Origin: Polynucleobacter sp.
GTDB lineage: Bacteria > Pseudomonadota > Gammaproteobacteria > Burkholderiales > Burkholderiaceae
NCBI GenBank assembly: GCA_023254115.1
Contig: JALQYK010000062.1
Location: 1 to 51,184, forward strand
Direction: 5' to 3'
Length of the DNA: 51,184 nucleotides
Shown: positions 7,247 through 16,167 of the stretch, piece by piece
Layout: the number at the start of each line of letters is the position of its first letter
How positions within the stretch are numbered: position 1 is the first letter of the stretch
Notes under the pieces: model-generated
Databases searched by the model: none
The model's input: only the letters and a program-made list of their open reading frames with translations
What the model was told of the DNA's origin: nothing
Program-made: the position numbers and the translations under genes

Positions 7247-9312
7247 CCTAGTGCTCCTATGAGATTTGTTACTCTAATATTTCTTGTGCTTGGTAGTTCT
7301 GAGTGAGATAAAACTTTCAGTTGTGGCAACTTACGTCTTAAAAATTGAGATAGCATGCTTCTCATAGGCCCCGGTACCAAAAGTATCGGTGTGAGCCCAA
7401 GGTCTTCTTGCATTCTCGTTGCCTTAGTTGTCTCGTTAGTGAGAGTTTCAGCCAAGCCTGGCTCAATAGCGCTCTCATCTGAATTATTGATAACAGCCTG
7501 TAATAATAGTTTTTCAAGCTGAGTATCCAAAGTCATGACTGGAATTTCTTGAGATCCAGGGGAGATTTGATTGACGATAGCTCTACCAATGGCGATTCGT
7601 ACGACTGATGTTAAATAAATTGGATCTTGAGACTTACTAATATTTTCTGAAATGCTCTCAATAATTGTGTAGATATCCCGGATGTGAACACCTTCTTCAA
7701 GGAGGTTCTGCAGTACTTTTTGTAATGTTGTTAGAGGAATAACTTTTGGAACTAAATCTTCGATAAATTTCGACGATTCTTTTCCGATATGTTCTACCAA
7801 AGTTTGTACTTCTTGACGACCAAGTAACTCTGCAGCATGGGAAGACATGATGTGGTTAAGGTGTGTTGCAATAACTGTTCCAGCATCAACCACTGTATAA
7901 CCTAGTGATTGAGCGTGTTCTTGAAGATTGGCATCAATCCATGTGGCATCAAGTCCAAATGCTGGATCTTTTGTTGGAGTTCCCGGTAAAGTGCCTGTGA
8001 CCATGCCTGGATTGATGGCCATGAATTGATTCGCATTTGATTCACCAAAACCGACCTCAACACCTTTGAGTGTGATTCTGTATGCATTTGGACGAAGTTC
8101 AAGGTTATCTCTGATATGGACAGTGGGTGGAAGAAAACCTATTTCCTGCGCAAACTTTTTACGTATGCCCTTGATGCGTCTTAATAATTCCCCATTTTGA
8201 TTTTTATCAACCAGGTTAATGAGGCGATAACCAACTTCTAAGCCCAAAACATGCAAGGGTGATACATCTTTCCAACTTGCCTCTTCCATTTCAATAGGAG
8301 GAGCAATGACCACTTCATTAGATTGTGCCTCGGCCAATTTTGCTTTTCTTGAAAGGTTGTAGCCTAGACCAGCAATGATTCCGGAGAATAATAAGAATGC
8401 TAGGTTTGGCATTCCAGGAATGAGTCCTAAGCTTCCAATAATGATGGCGGTGATGTAAAGAACTTCTGGCCTCATAAACACTTGATTAGATAACTGACTT
8501 CCAATATCTTGATCACTAGCAACTCTTGAAACCACAGCACCAGCTGCTAGAGAAATAATCAAAGAAGGTATTTGAGCCACCAATCCATCACCAATGGCAA
8601 GTAAAAGATATGTATCGATTGCTTTTGAGAATCCCAAGTTATGTTGAAGCATTCCAATGGCAACGCCACCAATGATGTTAATGACTGTGATGATGATGCC
8701 CGCTACTGCATCGCCTCGCACATACTTGCTGGCACCGTCCATGGCGCCATAGAATTCAGCCTCTTGACCAACTTCAGTTCTTCTCTTTCTGGCCTCTGCT
8801 TCGCCAATCATGCCGGCATTTAAATCAGCATCAATCGCCATTTGCTTACCTGGCATAGCATCTAATGCAAATCTAGCGCCAACTTCAGCAATACGACCAG
8901 CACCTTTTGTGATGACCACAAAGTTGATGATGGTCAAAATGATAAAAACAATGGCTCCAACTAAATAATCACCAGCAATCAAAAAGTTACCAAAAGATTC
9001 AATGACCTTTCCCGCGGCTCCTGGTCCGGTATGACCATCACTCAATACGACTCGTGTTGAAGCAACGTTTAGTGCTAGTCTCAAAATTGTTGTAACCAAC
9101 AACACCGTTGGGAACACCATGAAGTCAAGTGGTCTAACCGTATAGAGAGCTGTCAATAAAACAATGATTGATAGGGCAATATTAAAAGTGAAAAGTACAT
9201 CCAAAATGAATGGTGGTACTGGTAAAACCATCATACCCAAAATCAGAACAACAATGATTGGGGCGGCTAGGCTCTTGCCTTTTATGTTTTTGAGTAATTC
9301 ACTGAAGTTCAT
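7243..9312 (-). CDS. flhA: flagellar type III export gate protein FlhA
   Basis: FlhA forms the nonameric export gate ring and uses proton motive force for export. The 689-residue protein has the usual length. The N-terminal half has about eight membrane helices with the signature RLALNVASTR and the conserved cytoplasmic loop GAMDGASKYVRGDAVAG. The C-terminal half from about 350 is the cytoplasmic substrate-docking domain. A 4-base overlap links it to flhB upstream and another to flhF downstream. Expression should follow flhB. Confidence 0.98.
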   Translation of the reverse strand: MNFSELLKNIKGKSLAAPIIVVLILGMMVLPVPPFILDVLFTFNIALSIIVLLTALYTVRPLDFMVFPTVLLVTTILRLALNVASTRVVLSDGHTGPGAAGKVIESFGNFLIAGDYLVGAIVFIILTIINFVVITKGAGRIAEVGARFALDAMPGKQMAIDADLNAGMIGEAEARKRRTEVGQEAEFYGAMDGASKYVRGDAVAGIIITVINIIGGVAIGMLQHNLGFSKAIDTYLLLAIGDGLVAQIPSLIISLAAGAVVSRVASDQDIGSQLSNQVFMRPEVLYITAIIIGSLGLIPGMPNLAFLLFSGIIAGLGYNLSRKAKLAEAQSNEVVIAPPIEMEEASWKDVSPLHVLGLEVGYRLINLVDKNQNGELLRRIKGIRKKFAQEIGFLPPTVHIRDNLELRPNAYRITLKGVEVGFGESNANQFMAINPGMVTGTLPGTPTKDPAFGLDATWIDANLQEHAQSLGYTVVDAGTVIATHLNHIMSSHAAELLGRQEVQTLVEHIGKESSKFIEDLVPKVIPLTTLQKVLQNLLEEGVHIRDIYTIIESISENISKSQDPIYLTSVVRIAIGRAIVNQISPGSQEIPVMTLDTQLEKLLLQAVINNSDESAIEPGLAETLTNETTKATRMQEDLGLTPILLVPGPMRSMLSQFLRRKLPQLKVLSHSELPSTRNIRVTNLIGALG

Positions 9313-10493
9313 GCAGGGCTCATCACTCTAGTTTTTTTATTAAGATCAGGACTGGAAGGCGCTTCTAAAATATCTAGGCCTGCTGGTATGGCAATTTGAC
9401 TTGGTTTTTGCGGTTGTATGCCGCCTTGTTTTTGATAAATGCGAAGCTGAAAAACATAGGCAAGTACTTGTGCAACTGCAGTGAATAAAGCGCTAGGTAT
9501 TTCTTGGTCCAGCTCAGCATGCTTGTAGAGCGCACGAGCTAATGGAGGCACTTCCACAATTTCAATATTATTTTGTTTTGCCAATTCACGAATCTTCAAA
9601 GCAACCTCACCTTGACCCTTTGCCAAAATGATGGGGGCTTTGTTTGAATTTTCTGGGTATTGCAAAGCAACTGAATAGTGTGTCGGGTTGGTAATGACGA
9701 CATCGGCGCTTGGTACTTTAGACATCATTCTGCGACGTGACATCTCTCTTTGTTGCGCTCTTATTTTTGCTTTTATTTCTGGGTTACCTTCAGTTTCCTT
9801 TGATTCATCTCTCAGCTCTTGCCGAGACATTTTCAATTTGTCTGTGTATCTATAAATTTGATATGGAACATCGATCATGCTGATGACAGATAGTGAAACC
9901 ACCATGAACGTCAGGCACCATAAAATAATGTATCCCTGTTGCGAGCTACTTTCTTGAATACTTTTTGTTAGTAAAGAATGAATGCTATCAAGCTGCGAAT
10001 TAACCAGCAACCAAGAAGCAAATCCAATAAAGGCCGTTTTTAAAATTGCTTTTAGTAATTCAACCAAAGAGTTGATTGAAAAAATATTACTGATTCCTTG
10101 AATGGGATTGAGTTTTTCAAAGTTTGGAATTAGTTTCTCTGCCGAGAATGTCCAGCCACCAATTAACAAAGGTGCACCGACTGCAGCCAGGAAAATTATT
10201 CCTAGTAGTGGAAGGAAAACGATACCTAGCTCAAATAAAAAGCTTTGGTAACTTAAAAATAATTCTGCTGAATTTAATTCTTTGATACTGGCAAAACTTA
10301 AGGTTTGGCTCATGCCAGTTTGAAGATTTTTTACTAGGCTGCCACCAATTAACCAGATGGAGATAGTGCCTGCTAGCAAAATGAAGAATGTTGAAAATTC
10401 TGTCGAGCGAGGAACGTCGCCAGACTCGCGTGCTTTTTCTAATCGTCGGGGGGATGCCGACTCGGTTTTTTCTAAATCACTTTCTTCAGCCAA
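9309..10493 (-). CDS. flhB: flagellar type III export switch protein FlhB
   Basis: FlhB is the membrane export component that switches substrate class from hook to filament. The 394-residue protein has four membrane helices in the first 210 residues. Its cytoplasmic tail carries the autocleavage motif NPTHY at 269-273. The tail after the helices contains basic KIRAQQREMSRRRM. It is the first gene of the flhB-flhA-flhF-flhG-fliA minus-strand run and has a 143-base upstream region before the regulator gene. A second, tail-only FlhB homologue is encoded at 34436-34741. Confidence 0.98.
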   Translation of the reverse strand: MAEESDLEKTESASPRRLEKARESGDVPRSTEFSTFFILLAGTISIWLIGGSLVKNLQTGMSQTLSFASIKELNSAELFLSYQSFLFELGIVFLPLLGIIFLAAVGAPLLIGGWTFSAEKLIPNFEKLNPIQGISNIFSINSLVELLKAILKTAFIGFASWLLVNSQLDSIHSLLTKSIQESSSQQGYIILWCLTFMVVSLSVISMIDVPYQIYRYTDKLKMSRQELRDESKETEGNPEIKAKIRAQQREMSRRRMMSKVPSADVVITNPTHYSVALQYPENSNKAPIILAKGQGEVALKIRELAKQNNIEIVEVPPLARALYKHAELDQEIPSALFTAVAQVLAYVFQLRIYQKQGGIQPQKPSQIAIPAGLDILEAPSSPDLNKKTRVMSPA

Positions 10494-10599
10494 AATCTTC
10501 TCCTAGCTGAGTTCACTCAAATATTCTTCAACTCAGACTATGTTGATATTATTCAGGAACTTAGCGTATGGAATGATGTGAAAAGCTTTGTTTATTGAC

Positions 10600-10632
10600 C
10601 GCTATTTGAGGCATGCCCAAATGTTGCTATTT
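10600..10632 (-). promoter_or_regulatory. possible FlhDC-type half-sites upstream of flhB
   Basis: Read on the minus strand, AAATAGCG (10607-10600) and AAATAGCA (10632-10625) occur 25 bases apart upstream of flhB. The enterobacterial FlhD4C2 box contains AAATA(A/G)CG half-sites, and flhB is a classic FlhDC target, so a master-regulator site is plausible. The two copies are direct rather than inverted, which departs from the published arrangement. Confidence 0.3.
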
Positions 10633-10636
10633 AAGC

Positions 10637-11272
10637 TTAATCAACGATCTTATTTTTAATGGCAAATAAGATTAATTCAGAGTTATTTTGGAGGTTTAAT
10701 TTTGCCAAAAGACGGCTTCTGTACATGCTGACGGTTTTAACGGATAAGTTCAGTTTTTCAGCAATCTTGGTCACGGTTAAGCTTGATGCTAAGAGCTGAA
10801 GTGTCTGCAATTCTCTTGTAGATAAATTATTGATCCCGTCTTTACTGCCGCCATCTTGATAACTTTGTGACATCAACTGGGAAACTGCTGAATTAATGTA
10901 GTTTTTACCGTCTAAAACCATTTCGACAGCGGTCAAGTAATCTTCAAGTGGTTGAGATTTATTGATATACCCTGATGCGCCTGCTTTGATTGCTTTGAGT
11001 GCATAAAGTTGTTCAGGATGTGTTGAAACAACTAAAATAGAGATCTTTGGGTAATATTTTTTAATATTCTTAATGAAATCAATGCCGTTATGCTCTGGAA
11101 ATGAAATGTCCATCAGCAAAATATCCGGCGGATTCTTTTCACAAATCTCTAATATGCCAGCCGGATTCGACCCTTCAGCCATAGCTTCGAGATCAGGAAT
11201 TGTATTGATCAGAGCTTTTAAGCTTTGTCTGATGATCACGTGATCATCGATAATTACAGCTTTTCTATTCAT
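10637..11272 (-). CDS. NarL/FixJ-family response regulator
   Basis: This 211-residue regulator has an N-terminal receiver with acidic pair D9/D10, phospho-acceptor D55 in ILLMDIS, and the conserved switch region ending in INKSQPL. A LuxR-type helix-turn-helix covers about 145-205 (LSTRELQTLQLLASSLTVTK then IAEKLNLSVKTV). It probably accepts phosphate from the HPt protein at 4033-4422. The gene lies alone between flhB and flgN on the minus strand, and its upstream region holds an 8-bp inverted repeat and a tandem 9-bp repeat that could be operators. The targets are unknown. A flagellar or surface-lifestyle role is inferred from position only. Confidence 0.92.
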   Translation of the reverse strand: MNRKAVIIDDHVIIRQSLKALINTIPDLEAMAEGSNPAGILEICEKNPPDILLMDISFPEHNGIDFIKNIKKYYPKISILVVSTHPEQLYALKAIKAGASGYINKSQPLEDYLTAVEMVLDGKNYINSAVSQLMSQSYQDGGSKDGINNLSTRELQTLQLLASSLTVTKIAEKLNLSVKTVSMYRSRLLAKLNLQNNSELILFAIKNKIVD

Positions 11273-11295
11273 TTTTGGCTATTTATTTATTATGT

Positions 11296-11316
11296 AATTT
11301 ATCGAACAGATAAATT
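11296..11316. promoter_or_regulatory. inverted repeat upstream of the response regulator
   Basis: AATTTATC (11296-11303) and GATAAATT (11309-11316) form a perfect 8-bp inverted repeat with a 5-base spacer, 24 bases before the start codon. The size and symmetry suit a dimeric regulator operator, possibly autoregulatory. Confidence 0.35.
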
Positions 11317-11357
11317 TATTAGCTTATAGGCTAACACACTTACAAATTAAAGTTCAG

Positions 11358-11376
11358 TTTTCCTACATTTTCCTAC
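11358..11376. repeat. tandem TTTTCCTAC repeat upstream of the response regulator
   Basis: TTTTCCTAC occurs at 11358-11366 and again at 11368-11376, a 10-base period that places both copies on the same helical face. It lies between the flgN stop and the response-regulator start. It is a candidate binding site, with no direct proof. Confidence 0.45.
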
Positions 11377-11405
11377 GATAAAATCTTACTGCATCAATTT
11401 TTAAA

Positions 11406-11879
11406 TCAATAACCCGTGATTTTGTTGAAGTTCGATGAATTTAGACTTTGTCCAGATGATCCATACAGCCCATCTGATTCACTTTGACCTAGTAATATTG
11501 CGATTGCACGCTGATTTTTTGAGCTCAATTGGTGAATAATCAGGCCGTTTGTGCGATTTATTTGCTGAGAATCAGTCAATACCTGATTAAGTTTCGACCA
11601 AATATTATGTAAAAGCTCATTTTTTTGGGAGAGTACCCACTTCTCAAACTCAGCTTCTTTCAAATCAATATCAGCTGAAGATAGTTTTTTCCAACGAATA
11701 TCCCTGGTTAGTAAGCATTCGCTTATTAACTGAGATTTCTCAGTTGAAATATTCTCTAATTGAGTTAAATCATTGTTTATTAATGATTTTTCTTCTTTTT
11801 GAAGAATTAAGAAGAGCTTTTCAGAGAGCTCTAACTCAACTTTTAAATGATCTAATATGACAGATATTGGATCATTCAT
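11406..11879 (-). CDS. flgN: flagellar export chaperone FlgN
   Basis: FlgN is the cytoplasmic chaperone of the hook-filament junction proteins FlgK and FlgL. The 157-residue product is mostly alpha-helical (LKVELELSEKLFLILQKEEK, then LTQLENISTEKSQLISE) and ends in a flexible Ser/Asn/Gly-rich tail, as is usual. Sequence conservation in this family is low, so the call rests on helical pattern, size and its place 7 bases downstream of flgM. It is probably transcribed with flgM from the sigma-28-like promoter at 12237-12263. Confidence 0.88.
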   Translation of the reverse strand: MNDPISVILDHLKVELELSEKLFLILQKEEKSLINNDLTQLENISTEKSQLISECLLTRDIRWKKLSSADIDLKEAEFEKWVLSQKNELLHNIWSKLNQVLTDSQQINRTNGLIIHQLSSKNQRAIAILLGQSESDGLYGSSGQSLNSSNFNKITGY

Positions 11880-11886
11880 AAAAAGC

Positions 11887-12201
11887 TTAAGCTTTGTAAG
11901 ATTGGGTCTGAATCAAGTCTTTCACAGTTGAGATTAAGCCATCTGCTACTAATTCAGCATTTACCTTGAATTGCCCATTAGAAATTGCGGCTTTAATTTC
12001 AGAAACTTTTGTTGTGTCAAATACCGCATCTGCACCATTGATATTGCTCACTTTTTTGGCATTGGATGAAATATTAACGCTGGCCTCTGGCCCAATTGGT
12101 GTTGAATTTACAGGAGATGAGCTTACAGAATCAGCCTTCTTCTTTTCAGAAGAAACTAATTTAGAATCAACAACTTGGGTGTTAATTTGGTTAATTTTCA
12201 T
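11887..12201 (-). CDS. flgM: anti-sigma-28 factor FlgM
   Basis: FlgM binds FliA and blocks late gene expression until it is exported through the finished hook. The 104-residue protein has a start typical of the family (MKINQINT), a Ser/Pro-rich disordered centre and a helical sigma-binding C terminus (KVSEIKAAISNGQFKVNAEL then VADGLISTVKDLI). A GGAG ribosome site precedes the ATG. A sigma-28-like promoter ends 36 bases upstream, giving the expected feedback loop. flgN follows in the same transcript. Confidence 0.95.
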   Translation of the reverse strand: MKINQINTQVVDSKLVSSEKKKADSVSSSPVNSTPIGPEASVNISSNAKKVSNINGADAVFDTTKVSEIKAAISNGQFKVNAELVADGLISTVKDLIQTQSYKA

Positions 12202-12236
12202 CTTATCTCCAACTATTTAAACTATGTCTTGAGTTA

Positions 12237-12263
12237 TTAACGACTTGTTTAGCTAAAGATTGA
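12237..12263 (-). promoter_or_regulatory. sigma-28-like promoter of flgMN
   Basis: On the minus strand TCAATCTT (12263-12256), an 11-base gap, then GTCGTTAA (12244-12237). Against the enterobacterial consensus TAAAGTTT-N11-GCCGATAA the -10 matches 6 of 8 and the -35 5 of 8. The -10 is identical to the one before the zinc-ribbon/TPR operon and sits the same 36 bases from the ATG. Confidence 0.6.
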
Positions 12264-12297
12264 GCTATTTTTATCAATAAAACGAAGACATTTTCAT

Positions 12298-13002
12298 TTA
12301 TTTCACTATTTCAGCAAACCCTTGAGTTTTGGCAATTGCGGTAACAACTTGTCCAGAATTCAGTTTAATTTTCACAAACTGCCCAACGCTGGCATTTCCG
12401 AGGGCTTTTCCATCACTCATTATTTTGAAACCGCTTCCTTGAACAAGCACTTTTACAGCTTGACCATTGGAAATCACTGATTGGTTGGAAAAGTGCCGAG
12501 TCAAAATAGGGGTGTTTTCTCCAACAATTTCAACGACACCTCGTCCAACAGCTTGCCGCAAATCAAAAACTGCGTCCATTGGAATATTGTCCGGAAAGTC
12601 TTGGGCACCAACAAGATCATCTGCTTTAAGGATTTCTCCATATGGGATTTGGCGCTTAGCAAGAAAATAAGTTTTTTTCTGCTGGACATTTGCGGATAAA
12701 AATATCGTCCATCCATTGGTTTGAAGGCATTTCACCCCAACTCGAATATTTCCGTTGATGGATGAAGGGCCACCAGGAACTGAAATATCTAATTTATTGC
12801 AAGGAGATAAATTTAGTTCAGATTCAGGGGGGAAGACCTTGATTGATGAATTGTTTGGACCACCAAATTTTTGTTGTAAATGAGATGTAACCTTGCTCAT
12901 AAGTGCATCAACATTCTGGTTTTGAGCAAAGCTGAGCATAGGCATTCCTGAAAACACAAGGAAAACCCAGAGAAAATGAACCATCAAAGATTTTTTATCC
13001 AC
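12298..13002 (-). CDS. flgA: P-ring assembly chaperone FlgA
   Basis: FlgA is a periplasmic chaperone for FlgI polymerisation into the P ring. The 234 residues begin with a Sec signal peptide (hydrophobic core VHFLWVFLVFSGMPMLSFA, cleavage near FAQ). The C-terminal SAF domain from about 110 contains KRQIPYGEILKADDL, then AVGRGVVEIVGENTPI and GQAVKVLVQGSGFKI. It is divergent from flgB, the normal position. A ribosome site is not obvious before the ATG. A short region of about 170 bases separates it from flgB and would carry both promoters. Confidence 0.95.
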   Translation of the reverse strand: MDKKSLMVHFLWVFLVFSGMPMLSFAQNQNVDALMSKVTSHLQQKFGGPNNSSIKVFPPESELNLSPCNKLDISVPGGPSSINGNIRVGVKCLQTNGWTIFLSANVQQKKTYFLAKRQIPYGEILKADDLVGAQDFPDNIPMDAVFDLRQAVGRGVVEIVGENTPILTRHFSNQSVISNGQAVKVLVQGSGFKIMSDGKALGNASVGQFVKIKLNSGQVVTAIAKTQGFAEIVK

Positions 13003-13021
13003 TGGAATATTTTAGGGTAAA

Positions 13022-13048
13022 TAAATTAGAAGTGGTTGCCAACGATTA
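13022..13048 (+). promoter_or_regulatory. possible sigma-28-like promoter of the flgB operon
   Basis: TAAA (13022-13025), a 15-base gap and AACGATTA (13041-13048). The spacing is exact for TAAA-N15-GCCGATAA and the -10 matches 5 of 8. Class II flg genes are usually FlhDC/sigma-70 controlled, so this may be a secondary promoter. Confidence 0.35.
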
Positions 13049-13171
13049 CCTAAGGTAAACAGAAAACTCATCTCTCTTCGAGCTTTTGCTGGCAAAAAAT
13101 CTAAATATGATTCAAGTTATATAAATTTCTGCCGTAAGAGGCGGTCGATCAACTTGGAGCAATTAACAGTT

Positions 13172-13570
13172 ATGTCTGATATGCAATTGAGCCCAATTAA
13201 CTTCTATGAGCAGGTTTTAAGCCTCAGAGCTCAGAGACAGCAATTGCTTGCGTCAAATATTGCTAATGCTGATACGCCCAATTATAAGGCGGTCGATATA
13301 GATTTTAATAGCGCCATGCAGGCTGCGCTTCAACAAGCAAATCCTGCCGAATTGAAGCTCACAAGCTCAAATCATCTACCAAATACGGGAACAATAGGCA
13401 CTGCAGAGATTAAAGAAAGAGCCAGTAAACAAAATAGTCTTGACGGTAACACCGTTGAGATGGATGTTGAGAGAGCGCAGTTTACTGAGAATGCTTTGCA
13501 GTATGAGGCAGCGATTACCTTGATTAATAATCATTTTAAAAATATTGCATCAGTCATCCAAAATAACTAA
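13172..13570 (+). CDS. flgB: flagellar proximal rod protein FlgB
   Basis: FlgB builds the proximal rod in the periplasm and is exported without a signal peptide. The core signature [20 protein letters not shown] is clear near the N terminus, and the C-terminal helix ([20 protein letters not shown]) is typical of rod/hook axial proteins. A GGAG lies 12 bases before the ATG at 13172, giving 132 residues. An in-frame TTG at 13154 would add six residues and has an AAGAGG some distance upstream. The family length supports the ATG. It is the first gene of flgBCDEFGHIJ. Confidence 0.95.
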   Translation: MSDMQLSPINFYEQVLSLRAQRQQLLASNIANADTPNYKAVDIDFNSAMQAALQQANPAELKLTSSNHLPNTGTIGTAEIKERASKQNSLDGNTVEMDVERAQFTENALQYEAAITLINNHFKNIASVIQNN

Positions 13571-13581
13571 GGAAATTCATT

Positions 13582-13986
13582 ATGTCTTTACTCAATGTTT
13601 TTGATATTGCTGGCTCTGCGATGACTGCACAAGCTCTTCGCTTGAACACTGTTGCGAGTAACTTAGCAAATGCGGACAGTGCAACCGGTCCTGATGGCAA
13701 GCCCTATAAAGCATTGCAAGTTGAATTTTCTGCGGCTCCAATAAAAGATGGTCAAGGTGTTGGTGTCAAGGTTGAGAAGGTTATTGAAGATACAGCAGAA
13801 CCAAAACTGATGTATATGCCAAGCCACCCACAAGCTAATCCTGCTGGATACGTTGCAATGCCAAACGTCAATCCGGTTGAAGAAATGGTGAACATGCTTT
13901 CAGCATCAAGATCCTATCAAAACAACGTTGATGTTATGAATGCAGCTAAATCCATGACATTAAAAACACTCACCATTGGCCAATAA
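13582..13986 (+). CDS. flgC: flagellar proximal rod protein FlgC
   Basis: FlgC is a proximal rod subunit. The 134 residues match the family length. The N-terminal axial motif [20 protein letters not shown] and the C-terminal [20 protein letters not shown] form the paired helices of rod/hook proteins. It starts 11 bases after flgB with an AAGGAAATT ribosome site and is followed after 8 bases by flgD. Confidence 0.97.
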   Translation: MSLLNVFDIAGSAMTAQALRLNTVASNLANADSATGPDGKPYKALQVEFSAAPIKDGQGVGVKVEKVIEDTAEPKLMYMPSHPQANPAGYVAMPNVNPVEEMVNMLSASRSYQNNVDVMNAAKSMTLKTLTIGQ

Positions 13987-13994
13987 GGATTCAT

Positions 13995-14648
13995 ATGGCA
14001 ATCACACCTATTAACAATAGCTCAGCGGCAGGCGTATCAGCTGGGACGGCATCAAGCGTGAAATCAACCAAAGATGATTTCATGAAGTTGTTGGTCACCC
14101 AAATGAAATATCAAGATCCAATGAACCCAATGGATAACGCTCAGATGACCAGTCAAATTGCTCAACTGAACACGGTAGAGGGTATCAATCAATTGAACGC
14201 GACAGTCAGCAGCCTACAAGCTAGTTTGATGGCAACGCAATCAATGCAATCAGCTTCTTTGATTGGTAAGACTATTCTTGCGGACGGCAATTCAATCAGC
14301 TTATTAAATGGCTCTGCCAACTTATCAATGAGATTAGAGGGTGCAGCTGAGAGCGTTGTTGTTGATGTGATCAATTCAAGTGGCCGAATCATTAAAACTG
14401 CGGATTTAGGCACTAATGCTGCTGGTATTAAAAGCTTTACATGGGATGGCTCAACGAATGAGGGCGGTACTGCTCCAAATGGCCAATATACCTTCCAAGT
14501 TAATGCGAAAAAACTTAATCAAACTGTTGCAGTAACACCATTAACTCAAGCCACTGTCAGCGGCGTGGAATTGACTTCCGCTGGCCCACAACTTTCATTA
14601 AATAACGGCACAAATATTGCAATGAGCACTATTCGTGGTGTTCGTTAA
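13995..14648 (+). CDS. flgD: flagellar hook cap protein FlgD
   Basis: FlgD forms the temporary cap that guides FlgE polymerisation. The 217-residue protein has the conserved N-terminal export/cap region KDDFMKLLVTQMKYQDPMNP followed by a Gln/Ser-rich helix and a C-terminal FLG-Ig/tudor-like beta region (FTWDGSTNEGGTAPNGQYTF). It lies between flgC and flgE in the standard order. The start at ATG 13995 is preceded by AAGGA. Confidence 0.97.
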   Translation: MAITPINNSSAAGVSAGTASSVKSTKDDFMKLLVTQMKYQDPMNPMDNAQMTSQIAQLNTVEGINQLNATVSSLQASLMATQSMQSASLIGKTILADGNSISLLNGSANLSMRLEGAAESVVVDVINSSGRIIKTADLGTNAAGIKSFTWDGSTNEGGTAPNGQYTFQVNAKKLNQTVAVTPLTQATVSGVELTSAGPQLSLNNGTNIAMSTIRGVR

Positions 14649-14674
14649 GTACCTATTTTTCTGGAGAATCAAAC

Positions 14675-16135
14675 ATGTTTCAATTGAACCCAACATTACT
14701 AAATACAGCCTCTTTAAATCTTGAAGTGGTTGGTAATAACATCACCAATTCAGGTGTGAGCGGCTACAAGTCGTCTGATTTTGAGTCAGCTTTGGCTGGA
14801 GCTGTGCGAAGCTCTCAAGGTGCTCAGATCAAGGGTGCGAAGATTAATATGTCTCAGGGTTCAATTGTTGCATCTGTGAGCCCATTAAGCATGGCTATTA
14901 ATGGCGCTGGTTTTTTCAAAGTTGAAAAAATTGATGGATCATTCACATATACAAGAGATGGATCTTTCCAGATGGATAAAGAGGGATTCATCATTAACGC
15001 TAACGGCGATAAATTGATAGGTTTCCCAGACGCGACAACCAATGCTCAGGGTGTTTTGCAAATTGATACAGCAAAAAATCCTCCTGAACCATCTACATTG
15101 GCAACGATTGATATGAACTTACCTGCTGAAGAGACTCAAATCTCAGCCGCTATCACATTCAACCCAACCAATACGAGCTCATTTAACAACACAACATCGA
15201 GCATTGTTTATGATCAATTAGGTATTGCAAAGGTCATTCAGAGTTACTACCGCTATGAAGAAGATAAGGTCACAACTGCTACCGCAATCTCAGGAGCAAC
15301 AAGCTTAACAGTTGCTAGTGGAACGGGATTTATGCCTGGACAAAGAATCACAGGAACAGGCATCCCTGATAACACATTTATTGCCGATAATTATGTTCGT
15401 GGAAGTACGACCGTTCCAATTACAAATGCAACAACTGCTGCTTTAACTGGCGGAACAGTGACTGCACCAGCACACTGGGAAGCCTATATTTATAGTGATT
15501 CTGAACAAATTGCTCAATTAAGTCTGATGTTTAATGCAGATGGAACATTGAATAAGAATCTTACTCATTCTGAGAGCCCAGTTTTAGATACCACTACTAA
15601 CCTTGCGCTAGGAACTCAACCAACATACGCATGGAATGCAGCGATGGGTCAGTTAACATTTAACGTACCCGCTGGCACTGGTACTTTGATGACTGCATTA
15701 CCGTTTGATTTTTCAAATATCACAAAATATGCTGGTGACTTTACAGCGTCTTCAACTCAAACCGGCGGATATCCTCCAGGCGCACTTTTAGGTATTTCCG
15801 TTGAGCGTGACGGAAAAATTTTGGCTAGATATGGTAACGGTCAGCAGCAAGTTCAAGCTCAAGTTATGTTGGCCAACTTTAAAAATCCTAACGGTCTAGA
15901 AGTTGCTCGTGACAATCAATTCTTATCAACCTTGGCATCTGGTGTTGAAGATGCTGGTGCTCCTGGTCAGTATGGTACAGGTGCTATCGAAGGATCTTCA
16001 GTTGAGCAGTCAAACGTCGACTTGACCGCTGAAATGATCAAATTGATTGCGGCTCAACGTAACTATCAATCAGTTGCTCAATTGATTAAAAAGCAAGACG
16101 AAGTTTTACAAACTGCTATCAACATTGGTCAGTAA
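14675..16135 (+). CDS. flgE: flagellar hook protein FlgE
   Basis: FlgE polymerises into the flagellar hook. The N terminus (LEVVGNNITNSGVSGYKSSD) and the C terminus (NVDLTAEMIKLIAAQRNYQS) are the axial D0 helices. At 486 residues it is longer than the enterobacterial protein. About 65 residues (198-264, bases 15266-15466) look inserted between YYRYEED and HWEAYIY. The inserted part carries ASGTGFMPGQRITGTGIP and TTAALTGGTVT, a repeat-like style often met in phage structural and adhesin proteins. It would lie in the surface-exposed middle domain. A GGAGA ribosome site precedes the ATG. Confidence 0.97.
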   Translation: MFQLNPTLLNTASLNLEVVGNNITNSGVSGYKSSDFESALAGAVRSSQGAQIKGAKINMSQGSIVASVSPLSMAINGAGFFKVEKIDGSFTYTRDGSFQMDKEGFIINANGDKLIGFPDATTNAQGVLQIDTAKNPPEPSTLATIDMNLPAEETQISAAITFNPTNTSSFNNTTSSIVYDQLGIAKVIQSYYRYEEDKVTTATAISGATSLTVASGTGFMPGQRITGTGIPDNTFIADNYVRGSTTVPITNATTAALTGGTVTAPAHWEAYIYSDSEQIAQLSLMFNADGTLNKNLTHSESPVLDTTTNLALGTQPTYAWNAAMGQLTFNVPAGTGTLMTALPFDFSNITKYAGDFTASSTQTGGYPPGALLGISVERDGKILARYGNGQQQVQAQVMLANFKNPNGLEVARDNQFLSTLASGVEDAGAPGQYGTGAIEGSSVEQSNVDLTAEMIKLIAAQRNYQSVAQLIKKQDEVLQTAINIGQ

Positions 16136-16167
16136 GTTAATCAATTATTACAGCATGAGGAATCATT

